Shown here in pieces: positions 23,501 to 32,614 of a stretch of DNA of 64,000 nt. The DNA is from Macrostomum hystrix (taxonomy: Eukaryota; Platyhelminthes; Macrostomidae), in assembly GCA_950097015.1 (NCBI GenBank), contig CATNEN010000039.1, positions 4,910,001 to 4,974,000 of the forward strand, written 5' to 3'. Each line of letters opens with the position of its first letter. The first letter of the stretch is position 1. The position numbers were made by a program, and so were the translations under genes. The notes beneath the pieces were generated by a model, which had not been told where the DNA came from, did no database searches, and saw nothing but the letters and a program-made list of their open reading frames with translations.

Positions 23501-25847
23501 TGAGGATGGGTATGAGCTGAGGATGGGTATGAGCTGAGGATGGGTATGAGCTGAGATGGGTATGAGCTGAGGATGGGTATGAGCTGAGGATGGGTATGAG
23601 CTGAGGATGGGTATGAGCTGAGGATGGGTATGAGCTGAGGATGGGTATGAGCTGAGGATGGGTATGAGCTGAGATGGGTATGAGCTGAGGATGGGTATGA
23701 GCTGAGATGGGTATGAGCTGAGGATGGGTATGAGCTGAGGATGGGTATGAGCTGAGGATGGGTATGAGCTGAGGATGGGTATGAGCTCAGGATGGGTATG
23801 AGCTGAGGATGGGTATGAGCTGAGGATGGGTATGAGCTGAGGATGGGTATGAGCTGAGATGGGTATGAGCTGAGGATGGGTATGAGCTGAGGATGGGTAT
23901 GAGCTGAGATGGGTATGAGCTGAGGATGGGTATGAGCTGAGGATGGGTATGAGCTGAGGATGGGTATGAGCTGAGGATGGGTATGAGCTCAGGATGGGTA
24001 TGAGCTGAGGATGGGTATGAGCTGAGGATGGGTATAAGCTGAGGATGGGTATGAGCTCAGGATGGGTATGAGCTGAGGATGGGTATGAGCTGAGGATGGG
24101 TATGAGCTGAGGATGGGTATGAGCTGAGGATGGGTATGAGCTGAGGATGGGTATGAGCTGAGGATGGGTATGAGCTGAGGATGGGTATGAGCTGAGGATG
24201 GGTATGAGCTGAGGATGGGTATGAGCTGAGGATGGGTATGAGCTGAGGATGGGTATGAGCTCAGGATGGGTATGAGCTGAGGATGGGTATGAGCTGAGGA
24301 TGGGTATGAGCTCAGGATGGGTATGAGTTTGGATTTAAGATGAGTTTGAGCAGGGATTTTACAAGGATTTGAGTTAAAATTTTAGATGCACTTGAGCAGG
24401 GATTTTGAGCAGTTTGGTCAGTTTTGTCGGTAAAGAAAAATTATAAGTTAGAATTTAACATATTATGTACTTAATTAAAGGACTAAATGGCGTCGATTCC
24501 TTAGATTAAGCAGGGATTTAAGCACCGTAATCAAAGAGCTCAGGTTGGGCACAAGAGCTGAGGGCCTGAACTCACTCATACAGGAATGAGCTAATATGTA
24601 AGCCAGTTAAAAACTCACCTGGAAGCTTTCTACAAAGTTGGAGTTAAAAAAACCATTCATTTTGTAGTCCTTGTAGGTATACGTTACGACGGCTTCTGCG
24701 GGCGATAACTGCGCCTTCACTCGAACATTGAAGCCTGCTACAATACCCATGTACACTGGCTCGCTGGCATTGAGGCCCAGTCCGTTGTCTTGCAGAACTT
24801 TTCGCACGCAGACGCCCACGAAGTTGCAGAAGGTTGACATGTGGGCCCGGCGAATGGACGGAGTCAGAACAAATGCCTGCCTATCGATGGACTCAAACAT
24901 GTGCTCATCAGTAGTGTTCTCGCCACATTCTGTGTTCACGTTGCATACAGCGACCTGCCATAGATGTAGTACGGCTTAATGATCCTCCTGTACTCTCACC
25001 AATGATGTTCCTGTACTCTCCCTAATGATGCTCCTGTACTCTCCCTAATGATGCTCCTGTACTCTCCCTAATGATGCTCCTGTATTCTCACCAATGATAC
25101 TCCTATACTCTCCCTAATGATGCTCCTGTACTCTCCCTAATGATGCTCCTGTACTCTCCCTAATGATGCTCCTGTACTCTCCCTAATGATGCTCCTGTAC
25201 TCTCCCTAATGATGCTCCTGTACTCTCCCTAATGATGCTCCTGTACTCTCCCTAATGATGCTCCTGTACTCTCCCTAATGATGCTCCTGTACTCTCACCA
25301 ATGATCCTCCTGTACTCTCCCTAACGATCCTCCTGTACTCTCACCAATGATGCTCCTGTACTCTCCCTAATGATGCTCCTGTACTCTCCCTAATGATGCT
25401 CCTGTACTCTCCCTAATGATGCTCCTGTACTCTCACCAATGATGCTCCTCTACTCTCACCAATGATGCTCCTGTACTCTCATCAATGATGCTCCTGTACT
25501 CTCACCTGGAAGTAGTTTTCGTTGCAGCCAAAGTCCATTGAGAGGCATTTGCCGGAGAATCGGCCAACTGGAAGAGCCGGAACGTAGAACCAGCGAATCG
25601 GAGTCCCGTTCATATCGCGCTGCCTGTCGGAATGTGAGTACGAGGGAATCGGTTCTACTCAAAATGTAGTTGGGCTGGCTGTGGGTTCAAGCTCAATGGG
25701 ACTGAGTCAAATTCCGAAAATAAACAGCCGCAGATTGGTTGAATCTCACCTGAGCAGGTCGTCAATATTCTTACTTAGAGTGTGCACGAGCTTGTCCATC
25801 ATCAGATCCGAGCGCAATATTTCATACTTCCTAGTGATTATTTCAAC
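20538..25847 (-). CDS. Divergent hexokinase-family protein (5' exon missing or uncertain)
   Basis: Six minus-strand exons join with consistent phases: 25847-25750, 25623-25506, 24954-24619, 23392-22826, 21653-21402 and 20645-20538 (stop TGA at 20540-20538). They give 492 residues, close to a single hexokinase domain. Landmarks in order: CLSMDFGCNENYF in the place of the phosphate loop LALDLGGTNFR; YKMNGFF in the place of WTKGF; VLNDSVST for VVNDTVGT; GANIAFLE for the GTNACYME segment; NPELGANFG for NTEWGAFG; LRWECLSSG for the FEKMVSG helix; and ADTAFGCAVSV for SEDGSGKGAA. The sugar-pocket Asn, Asp, Asn, Glu and Glu are kept, while the Thr-Lys pair and both nucleotide-binding loops are degraded. 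It may be a non-catalytic sugar-binding paralogue. Exon 4 could start at 23407 instead. A first exon is not certain (candidate 26541-26350). No frameshift or stop was found, so it looks maintained. Confidence 0.8.
20721..21392. repeat. 17 bp array in hexokinase-like intron 5, ~39 copies
   Basis: Units of cccattgtctcagagat, near-perfect over 20780-21140 and decayed at the right edge. The array fills about 90% of the 756 bp minus-strand intron 21401-20646 and begins within about 10 nt of the donor. The plus-strand Ser/Glu/Ile-repeat ORFs are artefacts. Confidence 0.95.
21715..22822. repeat. 18 bp array in hexokinase-like intron 4, ~61 copies
   Basis: Units of gttgggtcaggagctagg type (positions vary: ggag g/c/t tagg). 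The unit is a multiple of three and free of stops, so long ORFs are open on both strands (about 400 residues each). They are out of frame with the flanking exons and are rejected as genes. Groups of units recur in the same order about every 180 and 450 bp, showing higher-order duplication. Confidence 0.95.
23409..24330. repeat. 17 bp array in hexokinase-like intron 3, ~54 copies
   Basis: Units of gatgggtatgagctgag with occasional 16 bp copies. On the gene's strand each copy reads catcctcag, which resembles a 3' splice site, and the array abuts the true acceptor at 23393-23408. Confidence 0.95.
24976..25505 (-). repeat. 23 bp array that starts at the splice donor of hexokinase-like intron 2, 23 copies
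   Basis: On the minus strand the first intron base (25505) is also the first base of the first repeat, gtgagagtacaggagcatca plus ttg. The next 22 copies follow in register to 24976. Only about 22 nt then remain before the acceptor. The four copies nearest the exon read gtgagag, atgagag, gtgagag and gtgagag; more distal copies are mostly gggagag. Confidence 0.93.
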
Positions 25848-25952
25848 CTGGGCGACCCGAGACGGGTGGATCGGGTGGAATACTGCTGAGTAGGTTGCGA
25901 CAGGTTTTCAATCCAGAAACGGAAACTTCGGAAATGGGAAGTTTCGGGGGGT

Positions 25953-26311
25953 CGGTGGCAGAGCGGTTATCGCGTTCGCCTCTCGCACCAAGGTCCCTGA
26001 GCTCGATTCCATGGCGAGGCCACATTCATTTGGGGCGCAGCCGCGGAGAGAAGGCTTGGGGGCTTGTCGTGCAATTTACGCCCTCGAGGGTCAACCTCCA
26101 AGGCACAGTGAAGTGTACACTGCCTGACAATGAGAAATTCAGGGCAGATGTACACACCTGTGTGAGCGTGTGCCTGCGTACAGTATCTGTGTGCTTGTGT
26201 GCTCAGGAGTCAGCGAAATGGGCAGAATTGCCTCCTCGCTGGCTGCGGGTCTAGTGTCACCAAATGATGTTCCATTGCCCACAGCCGTCCCGCAATTATT
26301 ATTATTATTAA
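25953..26311 (+). mobile_element. tRNA-derived SINE, copy A
   Basis: A tRNA-like head (A-box type ggtggcagagcggttatcgc, B-box type gagctcgattcc) is followed by a tRNA-unrelated body with ggagagaaggcttggggg, gtgaagtgtacactgcctga and tacacacctgtgtgagcgtg. The 3' end is an (att)n tail. The copy at 41883-42222 is closely similar along its whole length. It lies upstream of hexokinase-like exon 25847-25750, in antisense orientation to that gene. Confidence 0.88.
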
Positions 26312-26349
26312 GAGAAGTTCCTGGAAACTGAAATTTTGGAAATGTCTAC

Positions 26350-26541
26350 CAAATCATTCACAGATGGCTGCACAGATGTCGCGTTGCTTGCGCCACTCAG
26401 GGACTCCTCGGCTTTGGAGTGCGCCGACTGAGTCCCTGCTGCTGTGCTTCCAGCTGAGATCTTCTTGTGAAGTCCTCTTCCGATCTCCATGGCTGAGTGT
26501 GAAAAAAACTCTTGAAAAACTTTTGATTGAATGTATGCCAC
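26350..26541 (-). CDS. Candidate first exon of the hexokinase-like gene
   Basis: An open stretch of 64 codons starts with ATG at 26541 and reaches a possible phase-0 donor (TTG|GTAGAC) at 26350. That phase matches the acceptor of the next exon at 25847. The encoded N-terminus is polar, rich in Ser and Ala, and has no family signature. The donor is weak, and a SINE occupies the proposed intron. This is a guess from position and phase. Confidence 0.25.
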
Positions 26542-26751
26542 AAATGCTGCAGTGAATTAGTCAATTCATCAGTGCAAACTGTTAAAAGCTTGTTGATTTT
26601 CATAACTGTTTGACTTTAGTCTACGATCAAAACCCAGAACCGAATGAGGTGAATATTGATTGTGGCCGATAGGCAGAACATGACCCAAGGACTTCTGTAT
26701 ACGAGATTGCATTACATAAGTATATATTACACGCGTAAGTCTTAAAGAAAA

Positions 26752-28492
26752 TGAGTGAATGAGGAACTGAGGAAGGGAGTGAATGAGGAACTGAGGAAGG
26801 GAGTGAATGAGGAAATGAGGAAGGGTGTGAATAAGGAAGGGAGTGAATAAGGAAGGGAGTGAATAAGGAAGGGTGTGACTGAGGAAGGGAGTGAATAAGG
26901 AGGGATGTGAATAAGGATGGGTGTGAATAAGGAAGGGTGTGAAAAAGGAAGGGAGTGAATAAGGAAGGGTGTGAATAAGCAAGGGTGTGAATAAGGAAGG
27001 GAGTGAATAAGGATGGGGTGAATAAGGAAGGGAGTGAATAAGGAAGGGAGTGAATAAGGAAGGGTGTGACTGAGGAAGGGAGTGAATAAGGAGGGGTGTG
27101 AATAAGGAAGTGTGTGAAAAAGGAAGGGAGTGAATAAGGAAGGGAGTGAATAAGGAAGGGTGTGACTGAGGAAGGGAGTGAATAAGGAGGGATGTGAATA
27201 AGGATGGGTGTGAATAAGGAAGGGTGTGAATAAGGAAGGGTGTGAATAAGCAAGGGTGTGAATAAGGAAGGGAGTGAATAAGGATGGGTGTGAATAAGGA
27301 AGGGTGTGAAAAAGGAAGGGAGTGAATAAGGAAGGGTGTGAATAAGGAAGGGTGTGAATAAGGAAGGGTGTGAATAAGGAAGGGTGTGAATAAGGAAGGG
27401 TGTGAAAAAGGAAGGGTGTGAATAAGGAAGGGTGTGAATAAGGAAGGGTGTGAATAAGGAAGGGTGTGAATAAGGAAGGGTGTGAATAAGGAAGGGAGTG
27501 AATAAGGAAGGGTGTGAATAAGGAAGGGAGTGAATAAGGAAGGGTGTGACTGAGGAAGGGAGTGAATAAGGAGGGATGTGAATAAGGATGGGTGTGAAAA
27601 AGGAAGAAGGTGAAAAAGGAAGGGAGTGAATAAGGAAGGGTGTGAATAAGGATGGGAGTGAATAAGGAGGGGTGTGAATAAGGAAGTGTGTGAAAAAGGA
27701 AGGGAGTGAATAAGGAAGGGAGTGAATAAGGAAGGGTGTGACTGAGGAAGGGAGGGAATAAGGAGGGATGTGAATAAGGATGGGTGTGAAAAGGAAGGGT
27801 GTGAATAAGGAAGGGTGTGACTGAGGAAGGGAGTGAATAAGGAGGGATGTGAATAAGGAAGGGTGTGAATAAGGAAGGGAGTGAATAAGGAAGGGTGTGA
27901 CTGAGGAAGGGAGTGAATAAGGATGGATGTGAATAAGGATGGGTGTGAAAAAGGAAGAAGGTGAAAAAGGAAGGGAGTGAATAAGGAAGGGTGTGACTGA
28001 GGAAGGGAGTGAATAAGGATGGATGTGAATAAGGATGGGTGTGAAAAAGGAAGAAGGTGAAAAAGGAAGGGAGTGAATAAGGAAGGGTGTGAATAAGGAA
28101 GGGAGTGAATAAGGAGGGGTGTGAATAAGGAAGGGTGTGAATAAGGAAGTGTGTGAAAATGGAAGGGTGTGAATAAGGAAGGGAGTGAATAAGGAAGGGA
28201 GTGAATAAGGAAGGGAGTGAATAAGGAAGGGTGTGACTGAGGAAGGGAGGGAATAAGGAGGGATGTGACTGAGGAAGGGAGTGAATAAGGAGGGATGTGA
28301 ATAAGGATGGGTGTGAATAAGGAAGGGTGTGAATAAGGAAGGGTGTGGATAAGGAGGGATGTGAATAAGGATGGGTGTGAATAAGGAAGGGTGTGAATAA
28401 GGAAGGGTGTGAATAAGGAAGGGTGTGAAAAAGGAAGGGTGTGAATAAGGAAGGGTGTGAATAAGGAAGGGAGTTAATGAGGAACTGAGGAT
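26752..28492. repeat. 16 bp array (gtgaataaggaaggga), ~108 copies
   Basis: Purine-rich 16 bp units with variants (gtgactgaggaaggga, gtgaataaggatgggt). Blocks of about 6-10 units repeat in the same variant order, so local higher-order duplication is present. Three units make 48 bp and carry no stop in one minus-strand frame, giving a 596-residue His/Pro/Ser/Leu/Tyr/Thr/Phe-repeat ORF that is judged artefactual. Confidence 0.95.
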
Positions 28493-28637
28493 GGGGTATG
28501 CTATGTAGCAGTTGTTGGTATTCGCATTTCATTTCTCAAAATCACTAAAGTCACTAAATGCAATGGGCTGAGCAAATTTGCTCGGAAGCGAGTCCGCAAA
28601 TGCGCTGTGTGGCTGGAACACACACTTCCAGCATACT

Positions 28638-28687
28638 CATAGATCTACTGGTTGTCAAAACTAGTAGATCTACTAGTAGATCTATGA
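28638..28687. repeat. Inverted repeat / palindrome around agatctactagtagatct
   Basis: The 20 bp at 28665-28684 read the same on both strands. The outer arms catagatctact (28638-28649) and agtagatctatg (28676-28687) are also complementary, so two alternative hairpins can form. Role unknown. Confidence 0.7.
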
Positions 28688-29065
28688 ATGAGACAAACTT
28701 GGCTATCTTTGCCACACATTTCTATTGCAGCCCTCAGTTTTCTATTCTGACCCTGACAGAAACTAGATGCAGCTAGATACAGAGCCAGTGAATTCTAAAT
28801 ACTCCTGGGGTCGGTGGACAGGTGAGGAGCCTCTGTAGATTCTTCTCAAACTCATCCTATTTCGTCTATATTCGGACTCGAAATGGACACGCACACGGAA
28901 AAGGCAAGTGAATCAGAGACAGAAATTTTTCTACACGCTCAACAATGACAAGCCATCGAGCATTCGTTCGAGCAGTCTAGTTTGTTCAAGCACAAACAAA
29001 AGTAGTGGTTGGGGCGGTTGACAGAAATCTCTGATGACTAGAGAAATTATTCATCTTGGGTTGGT

Positions 29066-29072
29066 TATAAAA
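29066..29072 (+). promoter_or_regulatory. TATA box of the TAL-like gene
   Basis: TATAAAA lies 114 bp upstream of the ATG at 29186. Its position suits a core promoter with a roughly 85 nt 5' UTR. Confidence 0.55.
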
Positions 29073-29185
29073 ATGCCTTCATTTTTTCTTTTTAAACTCG
29101 ACACAAAGGCAGCTCCGCCACTTGAGTTTGAAAGCGCGGGTCAGTCAGGCCTTTTAACTTTTAACTAGAATATTTTCAACCGGCT

Positions 29186-30904
29186 ATGGCGGACTTTCTC
29201 ACTGCATTCGAGTCAATCGACACTGATTTCAGCGGCGAAATCACCAGGGAAGAATTGGAGACCTACTGCAGGAAACAGAACTTCGATGAGCGCTTTGTGC
29301 AGGTAAGAATCCTGTGAGAATACTGTGAGAATCCTGTGAGAATCCTGTGAGAATCCTGTGAGAATCCTGTGAGAATCGTGTCGGAATCCTGTCAGAATCC
29401 TCTCAGAATCCGGTGAGAGGCCTGTGAGAATCCTGTAAGAATCCTGTGAGAATCATGTAAGAATCCTGTGAGAATCCTGTAAGAATCCTGTGAGAATACT
29501 GAAGGAGGAAGGCAGTCAAGAAGGCAGAGGGGTCGTAAACGATGTCGGCAAGTGGCTGCATGAAGGTGAGGTTTCTGTTTTGCAAACCCTGACAATGCTA
29601 TCCAACTCGCCTCCAAAAAAACGCAGAAATGGTTGAACTTGTTTGACGCCGACAATTCGGGCACCATCACCATAGACGAATATTGCGAAACCCTTGGCCT
29701 GAGGCCCAACACGGAGTACATGTGAGAGCTCAAGTTTGAGTACATGATCTGGTCTGAAGTGAATTTTCCAAGATTTTAAATGTCCCAATCGATAATGCTC
29801 CCAAGGGAGAAGGTCGAGGTTCAGCGCACGCAGGCCCCGGTGAAACCCGACGATGAGAAAGACGAGGACTGGATGAACGGAGTCCGCGTCATCGCGTCTG
29901 ACAAAGCAATGACCGACGACTTAATGCGCCAGATTGTGCGCCTGGCGCGAGAGGGCCAAGCCAAGTTCACTGCCGAGAAGGACATCGCCAAGTACGTCAA
30001 GACTGGCCTGGACGAGCTAGACCAGAGCGCGTGGCAGGTGAGATATGCAACCTGATCTCATTTGCTAATACTCAGTTATTCCTCATGGCATAAATTAAAC
30101 ACTTAACTGCGGCAGCCCACCACTCAGTTGACCAAAGCCTCCCAAAACACCCCGAAAGTGCCTCCCCCAAAAACCCCGAAAGTGCCTCCCCCAAAAACCC
30201 CGGAAGTGCCTCCCCAAAAAACCCGAAAGTGCCTCCCCAAACACCCCGGAAGTGCCTCCCCCAAACACCCCGGAAGTGCCTCCCCCAATAACCCCGAAAG
30301 TGCCTCCCCCAAAAACCCCGGAAGTGCCTCCCCAAATACCCCGGAAGTGCCTCCCCCAAAAACCCCGGAAGTGCCTCCCCAAGCACCCCGGAAGTGCCTC
30401 CCCAAGCACCCCGGAAGTGCCTCCCCAAATACCCCGGAAGTGCCTCCCCAAATACCCCGGAAGTGCCTCCCCCAAAAACCCCGGAAGTGCCTCCCCCAAA
30501 AATCCCGAAAGTGCCTCCCCAAACACCCCGAAAGTGCCTCCCCAAATACCCCAGAAGTGCCTCCCCAAATACCCCGGAAGTGCCTCCCCAAATACCCGGA
30601 AGTGCCTCCCCAAACACCCCGGAAGTGCCTACCCCAAATACCCCGGAAGTGCCTCCCCAAATACCCCGGAAGTGCCTCCCCAAATACCCCGGAAGTGCCT
30701 CCCCAAGTCCCTCTGTCGGAAGAACCCCGGGTACCACCTGAAAGCAGCAAGTCATGCTCCTGTCCATGCTCCTGTCTCCGGTCTCCGCAGGTCGTTCTGG
30801 GTCGTTTCAAATACGGCTCATACTGCACACACGAGATTGGCTTTATGACTCACTTCTTTGTGGGACGTTTCGCTTTCCTGGTCTGGCGAACACCGAATTA
30901 CTGA
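29186..30904 (+). CDS. EF-hand / dynein-light-chain protein (flatworm TAL family), complete
   Basis: Exons: 29186-29302, 29627-29721, 29806-30037 and 30791-30904; phases 0, 2, 0; 185 residues. Two canonical EF-hand loops are present: residues 12-23 (DTDFSGEITREE) and 46-57 (DADNSGTITIDE). Both have Asp at 1 and 3, Ser at 5, Gly at 6 and Glu at 12, so both should bind calcium. A Lys/Glu-rich linker leads into a dynein-light-chain domain from about residue 85, ending in GRFKYGSYCTHEIGFM and HFFVGRFAFLVW. This order and length match tegumental-allergen-like proteins, best known from Schistosoma as abundant tegument antigens. The molecular role is still poorly defined but is presumed calcium-regulated binding or trafficking. 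Introns 1 and 3 hold arrays; intron 2 is 84 bp. AATAAA occurs at 31012-31017 and 31095-31100. Confidence 0.93.
29303..29500 (+). repeat. 11 bp array that starts at the splice donor of TAL-like intron 1, 18 copies
   Basis: The intron opens GTAAGAATCCT, and this is the first of 18 in-register copies of an 11 bp unit (gtgagaatcct consensus). Fifteen of the 18 keep GTAAGA or GTGAGA and so look like splice donors. The real donor is preceded by exon CAG; the copies are preceded by cct or similar. Confidence 0.95.
30125..30715. repeat. 22-25 bp array in TAL-like intron 3, ~25 copies
   Basis: Units are cggaagtgcctccccaaata plus ccc, with C-run and A-run length variation (22-25 bp). Long Pro/Lys/Ser-rich (plus) and Gly/Phe/Arg-rich (minus) ORFs across it are artefacts. 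The array sits inside intron 30038-30790. Confidence 0.93.
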
Positions 30905-31011
30905 GAGACCCAGCGGCTGTTGCCGCCTCCTGGTATTGCTGCTCAAAATGATTATTACATAAAAAATTATTTCCTAACAAACATGTGTCCATGGATTTAA
31001 ACAATACCATT

Positions 31012-31100
31012 AATAAATAACAATAATTGTCTTATCCTAGCTATAAGTAATCAACTATGGATTGGTTGAAAATGTAAAATTCTTTAAATTATTCAATAAA
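31012..31100 (+). terminator. Poly(A) signals downstream of the TAL-like gene
   Basis: Two AATAAA hexamers, at 31012-31017 and 31095-31100, lie about 110 and 190 nt after the stop codon. They imply a short 3' UTR with possible alternative ends. Confidence 0.6.
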
Positions 31101-31875
31101 GTACTTTTCTAAACTGTTTTTTAAATTGAATTACACTTCTTATCTGATGTTCATGGCCAAGAAGATAATTATGTCGTCGCATTGCTAAAATTGCTAAAAT
31201 CTACAGGCCTATGCATAAGGTACATATCTAATGTACATATATACATCATGCATCATAGAAATCCATAGATTTCATACAAAGTCCGGAAACAGCCGAATGT
31301 TGCGTATATCTTGGCCTTTCTTGGCACTTTGCAAAGCAGCAATGCAGCCAGCATCAATCACGAAGGCACAAATATTAAGTGCTGAGTGAACACTGCAAAC
31401 AAAAAATGCGTAAAATTCGTAAAAAATACGAAAATAAAGTAAAACTTTTTTGCCGCGAATTTGAATTTATCTATCTAAGAAAATCGTCTTAAGAAAAAGT
31501 TATTATCGCCGTCATTATGTAAATAGCAATGTTGGGCGCGTTACCAAAAAAGTAACGGCGATGGCGATAACGATCGTTACTTGCCATTTAGTGACGAAAA
31601 AAGTAACGGTTGTTAATTTAAAACGTTACTTTCCGTTTATAATTTTTTTACAAAAATCTGTTTTTTACGTGTAGTTTTGTTTATCAGCCATAACTAATAT
31701 CATGTAGATAATCCCCCGCTAGCATCCCCCTTTTCGGGCAGAATGTAGAATGGTAGAATCAATTAAGAATGCGATTCGGCGTTCAAAAACCCTTACAATC
31801 CAAGCTGACTGTTGGCTTGTTGTCTATGGCCATTCTGGACCCCCAGCACTTCACGACAGAGCAGATAAAACAGCC
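31101..31875. other. Intergenic AT-rich sequence with a possible transposon remnant
   Basis: At about 31535-31640 the motif agtaacg / cgttac recurs in both orientations (ttaccaaaaaagtaacgg, cgttacttgcca, aaaaaagtaacgg, aacgttact). This resembles an eroded terminus of a DNA transposon, but no paired end or target duplication could be defined. The rest shows nothing. Confidence 0.3.
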
Positions 31876-31881
31876 TATAAA
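31876..31881 (+). promoter_or_regulatory. TATA-like box before the small ORF
   Basis: TATAAA lies 84 bp upstream of the ATG at 31960. Together with the AATAAA at 32522 it frames a compact transcription unit. Confidence 0.4.
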
Positions 31882-31959
31882 TGAATTCAGCAGTTATAGA
31901 GCCAGCTTCAAGCAGCTGTAAATCAAGGGCTGGAATAAATAGATCAGGGGCCATCAGCC

Positions 31960-32301
31960 ATGCCAACCAGCATCAAGCAGTCCTCCAGCTGCCCCAGTCA
32001 GCCGCCGTCGAGTCCCAACGAGGCCAAAGCCGAGGCTCAAGCCAGCCGGGGCCCGTTAAAGTCGGGCGCGGCTGTCGGCTCGGCCGACGAGTTCAAATTC
32101 TTGCTGACCATCAGCGATCTGGTGCAGTCTGACAGGCCTTCCAAACAGCTGGCCAATAAGAAGCCTCCGCTGGCTGCCAAGTCCTCCTGCGGCCGGGCGA
32201 CGAAATCTGGCGAAGACGACGACGAGGCAGCCGAAGACAGCCCAAATGACACATTTAAGGTGCTGCTGACGGGTCTGATGCCCCAGTTAGCCCGTGACTG
32301 A
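31960..32301 (+). CDS. Small hypothetical protein, 113 residues, single exon
   Basis: Not recognised as a member of a known family. The ORF is GC-rich compared with its flanks, which are AT-rich, as the true exons nearby are. It runs ATG to TGA without an intron, with a TATA-like box upstream and AATAAA downstream (32522-32527). The protein is hydrophilic: a Ser/Pro/Gln/Ala-rich N-terminus, a central Lys-rich part and an acidic run (EDDDEAAED) near residues 87-95. A short hydrophobic motif occurs twice, DEFKFLLTI (about 43-51) and NDTFKVLLTG (about 98-107). There is no signal peptide and no membrane segment. It could be a regulatory protein with two short binding motifs. A non-coding origin is possible. 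Confidence 0.45.
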   Translation: MPTSIKQSSSCPSQPPSSPNEAKAEAQASRGPLKSGAAVGSADEFKFLLTISDLVQSDRPSKQLANKKPPLAAKSSCGRATKSGEDDDEAAEDSPNDTFKVLLTGLMPQLARD

Positions 32302-32521
32302 CCAACAGCCTGAGGCACGTGTCAAAATTGAGCAAAGCTTCAAACTTGAAATGTTCCAGCAGAACTTTTCCATTCCTTTCCAAGGACACGATTGCTTCCA
32401 TTGACAAGATTCTGTTGTTAAGTTTAGATTAATGCAATATATTTCAGTTTCTGTTTCATTTGTTGCTTAAAGCAACACGGATAAGCAACTCAATGATGTG
32501 AAGCTGGGCAAAGAAAAGAGC

Positions 32522-32527
32522 AATAAA
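32522..32527 (+). terminator. Poly(A) signal for the small ORF
   Basis: AATAAA occurs 220 nt downstream of the stop at 32301. Confidence 0.4.
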
Positions 32528-32614
32528 CTGCTCTGGTCTGAGCACACTTTCGCTATCGTGCTTGCATCTGCATCTTCTGAAAAGTAACATTTAATTATTA
32601 TTATATTATTCCTT

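Noticed and set aside
25456-25662. Separate 68-residue minus-strand ORF
   Set aside because: A shadow frame of hexokinase-like exon 25623-25506, whose phase-correct frame gives the family match.
26742-28532. 596-residue His/Pro/Phe-repeat ORF
   Set aside because: Three 16 bp units make 48 bp, giving a 16-residue period. No start context, domain or splice support.
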